A DNA stretch of 10,529 nt from assembly GCA_013330015.1 (NCBI GenBank), contig DUJC01000148.1, positions 2,701-13,229 on the forward strand. Direction: 5' to 3'. This DNA comes from Candidatus Poseidoniaceae archaeon. Its GTDB lineage: Archaea > Thermoplasmatota > Poseidoniia > Poseidoniales > Poseidoniaceae. The position numbers and the translations under genes are program-made. The notes beneath the pieces were generated by a model. It saw nothing but the letters and a program-made list of their open reading frames with translations. It made no database searches and was not told the origin of the DNA. Shown piece after piece: positions 1 through 6,612 of this stretch. Numbering within the stretch: position 1 is the first letter of the stretch; each line of letters begins with the position of its first letter.

Positions 1-923
1 AGGCCGATAGCAACGGTGATACCGCTGAAGAACACTGCTTTTCCTGCAGTGGCTACCGTCATAGCTGTTGACGTCCGAATGTCTCGACCTCGATTCAATT
101 CTTCACGGAATCGATTAACAAGGAACAGAGAGTAATCAACAGATACACCAATTCCAATCAACGTGATGATGTTGAGTGCATACACTGTGACATCCATTGT
201 GTTGGACAACCAGATGGTCATTCCAACAGCGGAAAGAACCGTCAACACAGCAACGCCAAACGGAAGCAGGGCTGAGATGATGGTTCCAAAAACAATTCCG
301 AGAATGAGGACTGTTAGTGGTCCGGAAATCAACTCGGCCTTGACAAGATCGTCTTGAATGCGGGTGTCGAATGTGACATCGATGGCAATTTCACCAGTTC
401 GCCACGATTCGAATTCGTCATCTATTTTGATGGATTCTTTGTTGTCAGCGAAGAGTTGCTTAGCCTCCGTACGGTCCTGATTAATGGAAACTCTGTTCTT
501 CGCCCAGAAACCATCGTCCCCTTGGTAGACGTACTCATCACGTTCATCCCCTTCAAATTCCCAGGAATACTGGATGATGACATCGTCCATGGTCGAGAAT
601 TTCGATAGTGCGTCTTCAACGGCTGAACGCCACGTCTCCGATGAATCGTCGAGGGATTCGTGATGTACAAGCAGAATGAAACTCTGCGAACCCTCATCTT
701 CGGAGGTGAACGCACTATCACGCAGTGTTCCAGCTTCAATGGATTCGAGGTCTCCTTCGCCCCATGATTCTGCCCAATCAGCACCCATTCCGATGAGCGA
801 GGCCATCCCCATACAGGCGATGAGCCCAACAGCTAGGACAACCTTACGACGGTCGTATGTAAGTTCGCCGAGTTTGTAGAAAAGACGGTCTTCTAGCAAC
901 TTAGGATCAGTCACAGATTCCAT
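1..923 (-). CDS. RND/MMPL-superfamily transporter, N-terminal part (runs off left edge)
   Basis: I read 307 codons on the minus strand from an ATG at 923 to the window edge without a stop; the C-terminal part is outside. The layout is that of an RND/MMPL exporter: a short cytoplasmic N-terminus, TM1 at about residues 27-48, an acidic extracytoplasmic domain at about 49-195, then closely spaced membrane helices from about residue 200. Residues 256-275 read GIGVSVDYSLFLVNRFREEL, the hallmark helix of MMPL proteins; the D263-Y264 pair matches the proton-relay Asp-Tyr pair known from MmpL3. Such proteins use the proton gradient to move lipids or other hydrophobic molecules across or out of the membrane; the substrate here is unknown. 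The gene lies 48 bases downstream of the 200-aa gene on the same strand and is probably co-transcribed with it. SecD/SecF share the fold, but the VDYSLF motif favours MMPL. Confidence 0.88.
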   Translation of the reverse strand, partial: MESVTDPKLLEDRLFYKLGELTYDRRKVVLAVGLIACMGMASLIGMGADWAESWGEGDLESIEAGTLRDSAFTSEDEGSQSFILLVHHESLDDSSETWRSAVEDALSKFSTMDDVIIQYSWEFEGDERDEYVYQGDDGFWAKNRVSINQDRTEAKQLFADNKESIKIDDEFESWRTGEIAIDVTFDTRIQDDLVKAELISGPLTVLILGIVFGTIISALLPFGVAVLTVLSAVGMTIWLSNTMDVTVYALNIITLIGIGVSVDYSLFLVNRFREELNRGRDIRTSTAMTVATAGKAVFFSGITVAIG

Positions 924-971
924 GCTTTCCCCGAAGGAAATCAGTTTATCAATTGATGTATTGGATGTCCC

Positions 972-1574
972 TTATTTTCCCCCAGTAGCTCGGCTCGTTG
1001 GGCCAGGCAGAGGGAGAGATTCAGCACGGTTATGCACCTTCTTGATGACGAAATGCTCTTCACCGTCGTTGTCCGTCGGTTCCGTTGAAGCATCGACTTC
1101 CATTCCAAAATCGCGCAAGGACATCTGGTCTTGTGGCAGTCCCATCTCATCGTTTTCTTCAAACAACTGGGCATCGACAGCGTGTGCATACGCCACCTCA
1201 TCAAGCGCCTCAACGGCGATGTACATGTGACGTGGTAGACCACCGCTGAGTGGGACGACGTGAACCATTTCAGCGGGGAGACGACCATCGAAATTTGAGT
1301 AATACGCCATCGTGTCATCCTGCACGACGAAATCTATCTGATACCAACGATCATCGTTCTGCTTCGGACGCAATCGAATGTGGACCATCAACCCAACCTC
1401 CTCAGCATCGTCGACAATTCCTGCTTGTTCAATCATCGATTCAAAAACAGGCCCAAGGAAGGTTTTTCCTTCATTTTTCAATTCTTTTGCATGACGGCCG
1501 TATGTGTAAAGAATACGGTTTTCAGCAAAGTCTTGGCGGCAAACAATAACAGTGGTATCGGCGTCTTCTCTCAT
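972..1574 (-). CDS. Acidic protein of unknown function, 200 aa
   Basis: A 200-codon reading frame with ATG at 1574 and TAA at 972-974. I do not recognise the family. There is no signal peptide or membrane helix, so it should be cytoplasmic. Residues 1-125 look like a compact mixed alpha/beta domain (VIVCRQDF near the start, then GLMVHIRLRP, RWYQIDFVVQDD, EMVHVVPLSGGL, HMYIAVEALDE). The last 60 or so residues are rich in Asp and Glu and end in a Pro/Gly/Ser-containing tail that looks disordered. It is the promoter-proximal gene of a minus-strand pair with the MMPL exporter, so a role tied to that transporter is possible but is inference from position only. An AT-rich box lies about 27-36 bases upstream of the ATG, which fits a leaderless or nearly leaderless archaeal transcript. 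Confidence 0.75.
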   Translation of the reverse strand: MREDADTTVIVCRQDFAENRILYTYGRHAKELKNEGKTFLGPVFESMIEQAGIVDDAEEVGLMVHIRLRPKQNDDRWYQIDFVVQDDTMAYYSNFDGRLPAEMVHVVPLSGGLPRHMYIAVEALDEVAYAHAVDAQLFEENDEMGLPQDQMSLRDFGMEVDASTEPTDNDGEEHFVIKKVHNRAESLPLPGPTSRATGGK

Positions 1575-1600
1575 GCAAATGTTGAGGGAAGTCGAGGGTA

Positions 1601-1610
1601 CTTAATCATA
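1601..1610. promoter_or_regulatory. Possible TATA-like box in divergent intergenic region
   Basis: The 101-base gap between the minus-strand gene (start 1574) and msrA (start 1676) contains CTTAATCATA at 1601-1610, the most AT-rich stretch there. Read on the minus strand (TATGATTAAG), it sits 27-36 bases upstream of the ATG at 1574, the spacing expected for a leaderless archaeal transcript. On the plus strand it would give a leader of roughly 40-50 bases for msrA. The match to the archaeal TATA consensus is only moderate and no clear BRE is visible. Confidence 0.35.
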
Positions 1611-1675
1611 GTCAAATTGTGAGAATTCACTCACTCAATACAAGTGTTCATGAATGGTTTCTTTTAGCACAACCC

Positions 1676-2197
1676 ATGGAGCAAGCAATACTCGGAGGCG
1701 GGTGTTTTTGGTGCGTTGAAGGTGCTTACAAACGGATTAAAGGGATACAATCAGCTTTGCCCGGTTATGCCGGCGGACCACGTCCCAACCCTACCTACGA
1801 GGAGGTCTGCAGTGGTGCGACTGGTCATGCTGAAATCGTAATCATTGATTACGATCCGAAAATCATTTCATTCGATACCATTCTCGAGGTGTTCTTCACC
1901 GTTCACGACCCGACACAACTCAATCGCCAAGGCAACGATGTAGGGACGCAATACAGAAGTTGTATCATGCCTACAAATGGACAACAAAAAGAATCAGCTT
2001 TAGCCGCCATTGAGACCTTTGCATCCATGTTTGACAAACCAATTGTAACAACCATCGAGGAAGCGAAGCACCTGACAATCGCAGAAGCCTATCACCATGA
2101 TTACTACGCAAGAAATCCGAATCAAGGATACTGCGCCATGGTGGTTGGTCCGAAACTGGCCAAAGTACGAAAGAAGTTGGCACATTTGTATCAATGA
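1676..2197 (+). CDS. msrA: Peptide-methionine (S)-S-oxide reductase MsrA
   Basis: Reduces methionine-S-sulfoxide in proteins and free methionine, repairing oxidative damage; the cell's thioredoxin system normally supplies the electrons. The protein is 173 aa, normal for a single-domain cytoplasmic MsrA. Hallmarks are visible: GGGCFWC at residues 7-13 with the catalytic cysteine C10, GYAGG, PTYEEVCSGATGHAE, FFTVHDPTQLNRQGNDVGTQ, and AYHHDYYARNPNQGYC ending in C153, the usual resolving-cysteine position of the NPxQxYC type. I chose the ATG at 1676 because MsrA proteins typically begin a few residues before GGCFW. The frame is open back to a GTG at 1619, but those 19 extra residues do not look like MsrA. 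The dehydrogenase follows 53 bases later on the same strand, so the two may share a transcript. Confidence 0.95.
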   Translation: MEQAILGGGCFWCVEGAYKRIKGIQSALPGYAGGPRPNPTYEEVCSGATGHAEIVIIDYDPKIISFDTILEVFFTVHDPTQLNRQGNDVGTQYRSCIMPTNGQQKESALAAIETFASMFDKPIVTTIEEAKHLTIAEAYHHDYYARNPNQGYCAMVVGPKLAKVRKKLAHLYQ

Positions 2198-2224
2198 GCA
2201 TCAGGTGACGCCTGCGCGAAGTTG

Positions 2225-2250
2225 AAGGAGTGAATTCCTGTCGAGGAATC
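2225..2250 (+). promoter_or_regulatory. Shine-Dalgarno-like sequence and hairpin ahead of the dehydrogenase start
   Basis: AAGGAG at 2225-2230 resembles the archaeal Shine-Dalgarno sequence but lies 20 bases from the ATG at 2251, too far for normal use. Between them is a perfect 6-bp hairpin: ATTCCT (2234-2239), loop GTCG (2240-2243), AGGAAT (2244-2249). If it forms, it shortens the unpaired distance from AAGGAG to the ATG to about 4 bases and also hides the weaker internal GAGGA. That it acts in translation is inference. Confidence 0.35.
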
Positions 2251-3882
2251 ATGGTCAATGGAATCTTTCAACCACCTACACCGCACAATGAACCCGTGAA
2301 AGGATACGTTCGAGGGTCGCCAGAACGTGCAGAACTGGAAACAGAACTTGCTCGCCAAATGGCAGAAGTGTTGGAAATTCCGTGCATCATCAACGGCAAG
2401 GAAGTCTGGACCAACAATGTCGTTGAGCAAGTGATGCCACACAACCACGGTCACGTGCTTGCACGAGTCCACCTCGCTGGTGAAAAAGAAGTCAGGGATG
2501 CCATACAAGCATCTCTTGATGCTCACAAAGCATGGTCTACGATGCCATGGGAAGCCCGAGGTGCGATTTTTCTCAAAGCAGCTACCATGCTTGCAGGCAA
2601 TCGTCGCCAAGAGATCAACGCATCAACCATGCTGAATCAATCCAAGACCTGTCACCAAGCAGAAATCGATTCCGCCTGTGAACTCATTGATTTCTGGCGC
2701 TTCAACGTTGACTACGCTCGACAAATCTACGAAGACCTGCAACCACCAATCAGCCCTGAAGGTGTTTGGAATCAGAGCGAAATTCGACCTCTGGAAGGGT
2801 TCGTTTTCTCGGTAACACCGTTCAACTTTACCAGTATTGCAGGAAACCTACCATCCTGCGCAGCCATCATGGGCAATACAGGTGTTTGGAAGCCAAGCCG
2901 CAACTCCTATGTCTCGAATTATAGAATTATGAAACTCATGATGGACGCTGGCCTACCTGCTGGTGTCATCAATTTCATACCAGGTCGTGCATCCGTTGTC
3001 GGCGACATTTGTATGTCCCATCCAGACTTAGCAGGTATTCACTTCACTGGCTCAACTGCTGTCTTCAGGAAGTTGTGGCGAGACGTTGCCAACAATTTGG
3101 AGAATCTACGAAGTTACCCAAGAATCGTTGGCGAAACAGGTGGTAAGGACTTCATTGTGGCCCATCCAAATTGCGATGAAGAGGCCTTGATTGTAGCCCT
3201 ACTGCGAGGAGCATTCGAATTCCAAGGACAGAAGTGTTCTGCTGCAAGTCGTGCGTACATTCCTGAATCCGTGTGGTCTCGAATCGAAGCAAAGTACGTC
3301 GAGGAGGTTGGAAAGATTACGATGGGGGATGTCGCAGATTTCAGCAACTTCATTGGGGCAGTCATCGACAAGAAGTCTTTCGACAACATCACGGGATACA
3401 TTGACCGTGCTCACGCAGATTCTGGTTGTTCCATCGTTACTGGTGGCTCATACGATGGATCTACGGGCTACTTCGTTGAACCAACAACCATTGTTTGCTC
3501 GGACCCAATGTACGAATCCATGCAAGAGGAAATCTTTGGACCTGTCCTCTCCATCCACGTTTATGAGGATTCCAAGTTTGATGAAATCCTCGGCATCTGT
3601 GATTCGACATCAGAATATGCGCTGACAGGTTCGATCTTTGCAACCAATCGTGAAGACATTGAAACTGCGAAGGACGCTCTTCGATTCAGTGCTGGAAACT
3701 TCTACATCAACGACAAGCCAACCGGAGCAGTCGTCGGCCAACAACCGTTTGGTGGAGCGCGTGGAAGCGGTACAAACGACAAGGCAGGAAGCCCACTCAA
3801 CTTGCTTCGTTGGGTTTCACCACGGTCCATCAAGGAGACGTTTACGCCCCCAAGAAGTTGGGGCTATGGCTTCCTTGAGTGA
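2251..3882 (+). CDS. pruA: L-glutamate gamma-semialdehyde dehydrogenase (1-pyrroline-5-carboxylate dehydrogenase, group 1/ALDH4 type)
   Basis: Oxidises L-glutamate-gamma-semialdehyde (from pyrroline-5-carboxylate) to glutamate with NAD+, the second step of proline breakdown, in the cytoplasm. The 543-aa length and N-terminal NEPVKGYVRGSPER are typical of the stand-alone ALDH4A1-like group rather than of PutA or shorter RocA forms. Active-site elements in order: TPFNF with N192 (oxyanion hole), FTGST at 265-269, GETGGK with general base E295, GQKCSAASR with nucleophile C329, EEIFGP with E427 and F429 (cofactor binding), and QPFGGARGSGTNDKAG near the C-terminus. The ATG at 2251 is preferred because family homology begins right after it; an in-frame GTG at 2230 would overlap the upstream AAGGAG. 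No proline dehydrogenase is in the window, so that partner must be encoded elsewhere. The 3' end overlaps the convergent gene by 19 bases. Confidence 0.95.
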   Translation: MVNGIFQPPTPHNEPVKGYVRGSPERAELETELARQMAEVLEIPCIINGKEVWTNNVVEQVMPHNHGHVLARVHLAGEKEVRDAIQASLDAHKAWSTMPWEARGAIFLKAATMLAGNRRQEINASTMLNQSKTCHQAEIDSACELIDFWRFNVDYARQIYEDLQPPISPEGVWNQSEIRPLEGFVFSVTPFNFTSIAGNLPSCAAIMGNTGVWKPSRNSYVSNYRIMKLMMDAGLPAGVINFIPGRASVVGDICMSHPDLAGIHFTGSTAVFRKLWRDVANNLENLRSYPRIVGETGGKDFIVAHPNCDEEALIVALLRGAFEFQGQKCSAASRAYIPESVWSRIEAKYVEEVGKITMGDVADFSNFIGAVIDKKSFDNITGYIDRAHADSGCSIVTGGSYDGSTGYFVEPTTIVCSDPMYESMQEEIFGPVLSIHVYEDSKFDEILGICDSTSEYALTGSIFATNREDIETAKDALRFSAGNFYINDKPTGAVVGQQPFGGARGSGTNDKAGSPLNLLRWVSPRSIKETFTPPRSWGYGFLE

Positions 3883-4172
3883 TGCGGCCATCGACCTTTT
3901 GCTTCAAGTGCATTCTGTACCTTCGGTGTAAGTAGCTCGCCACGGCGATTCTTTGCGATGAGGGAAAGTAGATACCATCCGATGGATAGGATTGGTGTCG
4001 CTATGAGAAGCGTTAGAGAAAACCATACGACGAGGTTTCCATCTGTTGCAAACCACGACCAAATTCCAGTCCCAAGCATCGTGATGACCAAAAAGAGGCG
4101 GGACGCTTCACTGGGGGTCGACATGCCACGATGATCGATTCGAGGAGCGAACAGTTTGTTCACGAGGCTCAT
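3864..4172 (-). CDS. Small two-helix membrane protein of unknown function, 102 aa
   Basis: Not a family I recognise. After about 25 polar and basic residues come two membrane helices, at about residues 26-43 (LFLVITMLGTGIWSWFAT) and 48-73 (LVVWFSLTLLIATPILSIG and onward), followed by a basic cytoplasmic-type tail (KNRRGELLTPKV) and a His/Lys/Arg-rich end. By the positive-inside rule both termini should be cytoplasmic. The ATG at 4172 overlaps the stop of the 56-aa gene upstream as ATGA, which suggests translational coupling and supports this start; an internal Met at residue 17 is the alternative. The stop lies inside the last codons of the convergent dehydrogenase. Composition and the clean helix pair make this more convincing than the plus-strand frames across the same DNA. 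Confidence 0.65.
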   Translation of the reverse strand: MSLVNKLFAPRIDHRGMSTPSEASRLFLVITMLGTGIWSWFATDGNLVVWFSLTLLIATPILSIGWYLLSLIAKNRRGELLTPKVQNALEAKGRWPHHSRKP

Positions 4173-4339
4173 GGCTTGACCAACGCAATCTCCTTCTTGA
4201 AGAACTGTTTTGATGTTAGCGAACGCTTATTGGTTGCGGCGGCGAGGGTCAATCCCGCAATGATGAGTGCTCGAAGCCGACTGCTGTTTCCGTGAAGACT
4301 GATGGGCGAACTGAGCGGGACTCTTTCCCTATTCTTCAT
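4169..4339 (-). CDS. Small basic protein of unknown function, 56 aa
   Basis: A short frame from ATG at 4339 to TGA at 4169-4171. The stop overlaps the ATG of the 102-aa gene (ATGA), the main evidence that it is real and coupled. The product is strongly basic, with a moderately hydrophobic stretch LRALIIAGLTLAAATNK at about residues 22-38, which could be a soluble amphipathic helix or a weak membrane helix, and a C-terminus KQFFKKEIALVKP. I do not recognise it. The frame stays open upstream to 4630, but that part runs antisense to the protease gene and is Arg/Ser/Pro-rich like a shadow, so I start at 4339. Upstream of the ATG an AT-containing box (ATACTAT) lies about 21-28 bases away on the minus strand, near the spacing for a leaderless transcript. 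Confidence 0.5.
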   Translation of the reverse strand: MKNRERVPLSSPISLHGNSSRLRALIIAGLTLAAATNKRSLTSKQFFKKEIALVKP

Positions 4340-4364
4340 GTAGGTCCAGTTTCGTTGGGATAGT

Positions 4365-5729
4365 ATGCAGGGTACGATTGCTTCGTCGACGTCCCATCTG
4401 CAAAGCGAATCAAGATGGTCGAGTGTCGGACGAATGCTTGGTATTGTCATCCTTCTTTGGGTTCTCGCACAATTCGTAGTATTGATTGCAGCTGGATTTC
4501 TTGATGGTGATCTTGATGGTGATTTCGGGCCAGTCGATGGCTTATTGATCATTGCTGGTTCGCTTTGTTCCGCACCGTTGGTCATACTTTTGCTGTACAT
4601 GCGCAGACCAAAACTTGAGCATCTGATCATTGCCGAACCAAGGGCGGATGGTCGGCAGGTTCACTCCTTATCGAACTCAAAAATCCTGCAAACACCCGTA
4701 CGCACACACATTCGACAATTCATTGTGCGTTCACGTCATCCTCTAAGGGTACCACTCGCAAAACATCTATGGATGCTGTTTCTTGGTGGAGTTATCATTT
4801 CATCGATTGCATTTGCTCCGCTGTTGCTCGATTCCAGTAACATCGGATTCATCCTGCTTGCACTGTTCGTAGCTATTCCTGCTTGGTTGGTGGGTTTCTC
4901 GACGCCTGTCTTCGCTTGGTGGAGCTACTCATCGTCGCGGTTTCACCTTACAACAACTCGCCAGCAAGGTGAAGCGATGTTGATTGCAGGAATGCTCTCA
5001 ACCTTCCCAGCCATTGTGATCAACTCGTTCATCACACCTGGTGCTGTCCTCTTGCTCACGGGCGGTCAAGCATCCGCAACATTGGTCGAGAACATTACGG
5101 TCATCGTATCTGCCCCCGTTGGAGAAGAACTCTGCAAGGCTCTTGCAGTGTTCTCACTTGCAGGCTTGATCGATTCCAAGAAACGAGGGTTCCAAGTTGG
5201 ATTTACAGTTGGTTTAGGTTTTGCATTGCTTGAGAACCTTCAGTACATTCTGTTCAGTCTCTTCGCTGGCGAGGTGATGGCCTTCTCGTACGGACTTACA
5301 ACCGTTGTTCGAGGCATTGGATCCATCCCGGGACATGCTATGTGGACCGCATGCAGTGGATACGCCATTGGACACATGCTCGAGCAGCGAAAACAACCAG
5401 ATCGAATTCCAGATGTGAAACAATGGAATCTCGTGAATCCACTCAACCCTTCTGCATCTCGTTTCGAACCATCGTTCTCTTCACATCCATCGTTCTTTTC
5501 GAAATCATCGAACTTACAACTCCCAACCTCACTGCCCGTTATGCTCGGCATTGCTATGTTTGGCCACGCTTTCTGGAACGGCAGTTCTGTCCTTATGTCG
5601 TACATGTCTGGTAATCTCGATCCGGTTGTTGGATTGATTGCTGAATTAACATGGATTGTTGTACTCATCGCTTTGCTGTGGACCTTCGGGCGTTTTGTTT
5701 TAGCAGCGGCGATGGAAGACGACGTTTGA
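4365..5729 (+). CDS. PrsW-family intramembrane metalloprotease
   Basis: Membrane-embedded protease of the PrsW family (named for the Bacillus subtilis enzyme that cuts anti-sigma factor RsiW); the substrate here is unknown. The 454-aa protein has multiple membrane helices and all family motifs: EELCK with E254, E255 and K258; GFALLENLQY with E290 and N291; GHAMW with H324; and FGHAFWN with H401 and N405. The glutamates and histidines are the expected metal-binding and catalytic residues, so it should be active. Compared with a minimal PrsW it has extra N-terminal helices, a loop with a duplicated Asp-Gly motif (residues 46-53), and a Ser/Phe/Pro-rich hydrophilic insert at about 345-385 between the two histidine motifs. 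The ATG at 4365 gives a 23-residue cytoplasmic lead-in to the first helix; ATG at 4434 is a plausible alternative. The divergent 56-aa gene starts only 25 bases away. Confidence 0.85.
   Translation: MQGTIASSTSHLQSESRWSSVGRMLGIVILLWVLAQFVVLIAAGFLDGDLDGDFGPVDGLLIIAGSLCSAPLVILLLYMRRPKLEHLIIAEPRADGRQVHSLSNSKILQTPVRTHIRQFIVRSRHPLRVPLAKHLWMLFLGGVIISSIAFAPLLLDSSNIGFILLALFVAIPAWLVGFSTPVFAWWSYSSSRFHLTTTRQQGEAMLIAGMLSTFPAIVINSFITPGAVLLLTGGQASATLVENITVIVSAPVGEELCKALAVFSLAGLIDSKKRGFQVGFTVGLGFALLENLQYILFSLFAGEVMAFSYGLTTVVRGIGSIPGHAMWTACSGYAIGHMLEQRKQPDRIPDVKQWNLVNPLNPSASRFEPSFSSHPSFFSKSSNLQLPTSLPVMLGIAMFGHAFWNGSSVLMSYMSGNLDPVVGLIAELTWIVVLIALLWTFGRFVLAAAMEDDV
4500..4523 (+). repeat. Perfect 12-bp tandem duplication (two copies) inside the protease gene
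   Basis: CTTGATGGTGAT occurs twice in direct succession, encoding LDGDLDGD at residues 46-53 and followed by FGPVDG. It keeps frame and adds an acidic DGD-type patch just after the first membrane helix. The identical third-codon bases suggest a recent duplication or slippage event. Confidence 0.8.
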
Positions 5730-5753
5730 CCTCAAAACCGAATGCTGTTGAGG
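5730..5753 (+). other. Small inverted repeat directly after the protease stop codon
   Basis: CCTCAA (5730-5735) and TTGAGG (5748-5753) can pair perfectly (6 bp, 12-base loop), beginning at the base after the TGA. No oligo-T run follows, so it is not a typical archaeal terminator; it could be a processing or mRNA-stability element, or chance. Confidence 0.3.
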
Positions 5754-5809
5754 CAAAGCCAACGCAAAGAACAAAACCAATCACTTGGGCTCGTGGATGA
5801 GGGCTTCGT

Positions 5810-6571
5810 ATGGATTTTACCTCAGGTGGTCTCATTTCAGGGAACATTGTCGTTACGACAATGCTCATTTTCGCTCTCGTTGCCGCATCATTACGAGCGC
5901 GTATTCTCGATGGACAGGGCGTTTTCGCTGCAGCACTACTCGGATTCTTTGTTGGTTGTCTTGGCCATTGGACATGGTTGTTGATGCTCCTGTGTTTCCT
6001 CTTGAGCAGCCATTTGGCAACAAAGTGGAGATTCGATGAAAAAACAGTTCGTGGGTTGAATGAATCATCGGATGGGCACCGTGGGTGGATCAACGTTGCA
6101 GCGAACGGGGGCATGCCAGCCATCGTCGCTTTGCTCGCCTTCCTCATCGAAGATTGGGAACATGGCTTGTGGATGTTCGCAGCAGCAGTTGCAGTAGCAA
6201 CGTCTGATACTTGGGCGAGCGAAATCGGTTGCCTCGACGATCGAGTCCGTATGATTACAACGCTCAAACCGTGCGAAGCGGGTGTGAATGGCGGATTCTC
6301 TCCGAATGGCCAATTCGCTGCAGCGGCTGGTGGCATCCTCATTGGGATAACTGCACTCATTGCGAATTTGATCATGTTCTCACCCACAGTCACCGACGGA
6401 ATTCTCGTTGCAGGCGTGGTCGCAGGACTCGGTTTCCTTGGTTGCCAAATCGATAGTGTTCTCGGAGCAGTTCTCGAAAATCGTGGATTGTTAACGAAAG
6501 GATCGGTCAATGCACTCTCCATCATTGCAGGCGTTGCATTGATGTGGCTCTACTTGGGAACGCCGATGTAA
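5810..6571 (+). CDS. DUF92/TMEM19-family integral membrane protein
   Basis: A 253-aa polytopic membrane protein of the DUF92 family. The conserved blocks are clear: RGWINVAANGG at 91-101, ATSDTWASEIG at 130-140, GVNGGFSPNGQ at 158-168, and GCQIDSVLGAVLENRG at 211-226 with N234 in a later conserved block. Hydrophobic helices fill the spaces between. The plant member VTE6 is a phytyl-phosphate kinase in the chlorophyll/tocopherol salvage route; most archaeal members have no proven function. By analogy this protein may phosphorylate an isoprenyl phosphate for lipid or quinone salvage, but that is inference. The ATG at 5810 begins right at the first helix region. The 80-base gap from the protease lacks a convincing promoter, so the two are probably co-transcribed. 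The long minus-strand frame over the same DNA is a shadow, since only the plus frame carries family motifs. Confidence 0.85.
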   Translation: MDFTSGGLISGNIVVTTMLIFALVAASLRARILDGQGVFAAALLGFFVGCLGHWTWLLMLLCFLLSSHLATKWRFDEKTVRGLNESSDGHRGWINVAANGGMPAIVALLAFLIEDWEHGLWMFAAAVAVATSDTWASEIGCLDDRVRMITTLKPCEAGVNGGFSPNGQFAAAAGGILIGITALIANLIMFSPTVTDGILVAGVVAGLGFLGCQIDSVLGAVLENRGLLTKGSVNALSIIAGVALMWLYLGTPM

Positions 6572-6612
6572 TTCGCCGCCGACTTCATGAACTGGTTCAC
6601 ACTCAGCGTGTC

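Noticed and set aside
422..829. 135-codon minus-strand frame within the exporter gene
   Set aside because: It lies in a different frame from the MMPL transporter, which has clear family motifs; its Ser/Arg/Thr-rich composition marks a shadow.
1619..1675. N-terminal extension of MsrA from GTG at 1619
   Set aside because: The added 19 residues do not resemble MsrA or a convincing signal peptide, and the ATG at 1676 gives the standard family start.
4340..4630. Upstream extension of the 56-aa minus-strand gene
   Set aside because: It runs antisense to the N-terminus of the PrsW-family protease and has shadow-like composition; the ATG at 4339 suffices.
5665..6525. Long (286-codon) minus-strand open frame opposite the DUF92 gene
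   Set aside because: The plus-strand frame carries all DUF92 motifs and plausible membrane helices; the minus frame is Arg/Ser/Pro/Ala-rich with no recognisable domain, typical of a shadow.
6544..6612. Extension of the 780-aa protein from GTG at 6544
   Set aside because: It would overlap the DUF92 coding region and place 23 polar residues before an otherwise good signal peptide beginning at ATG 6613.
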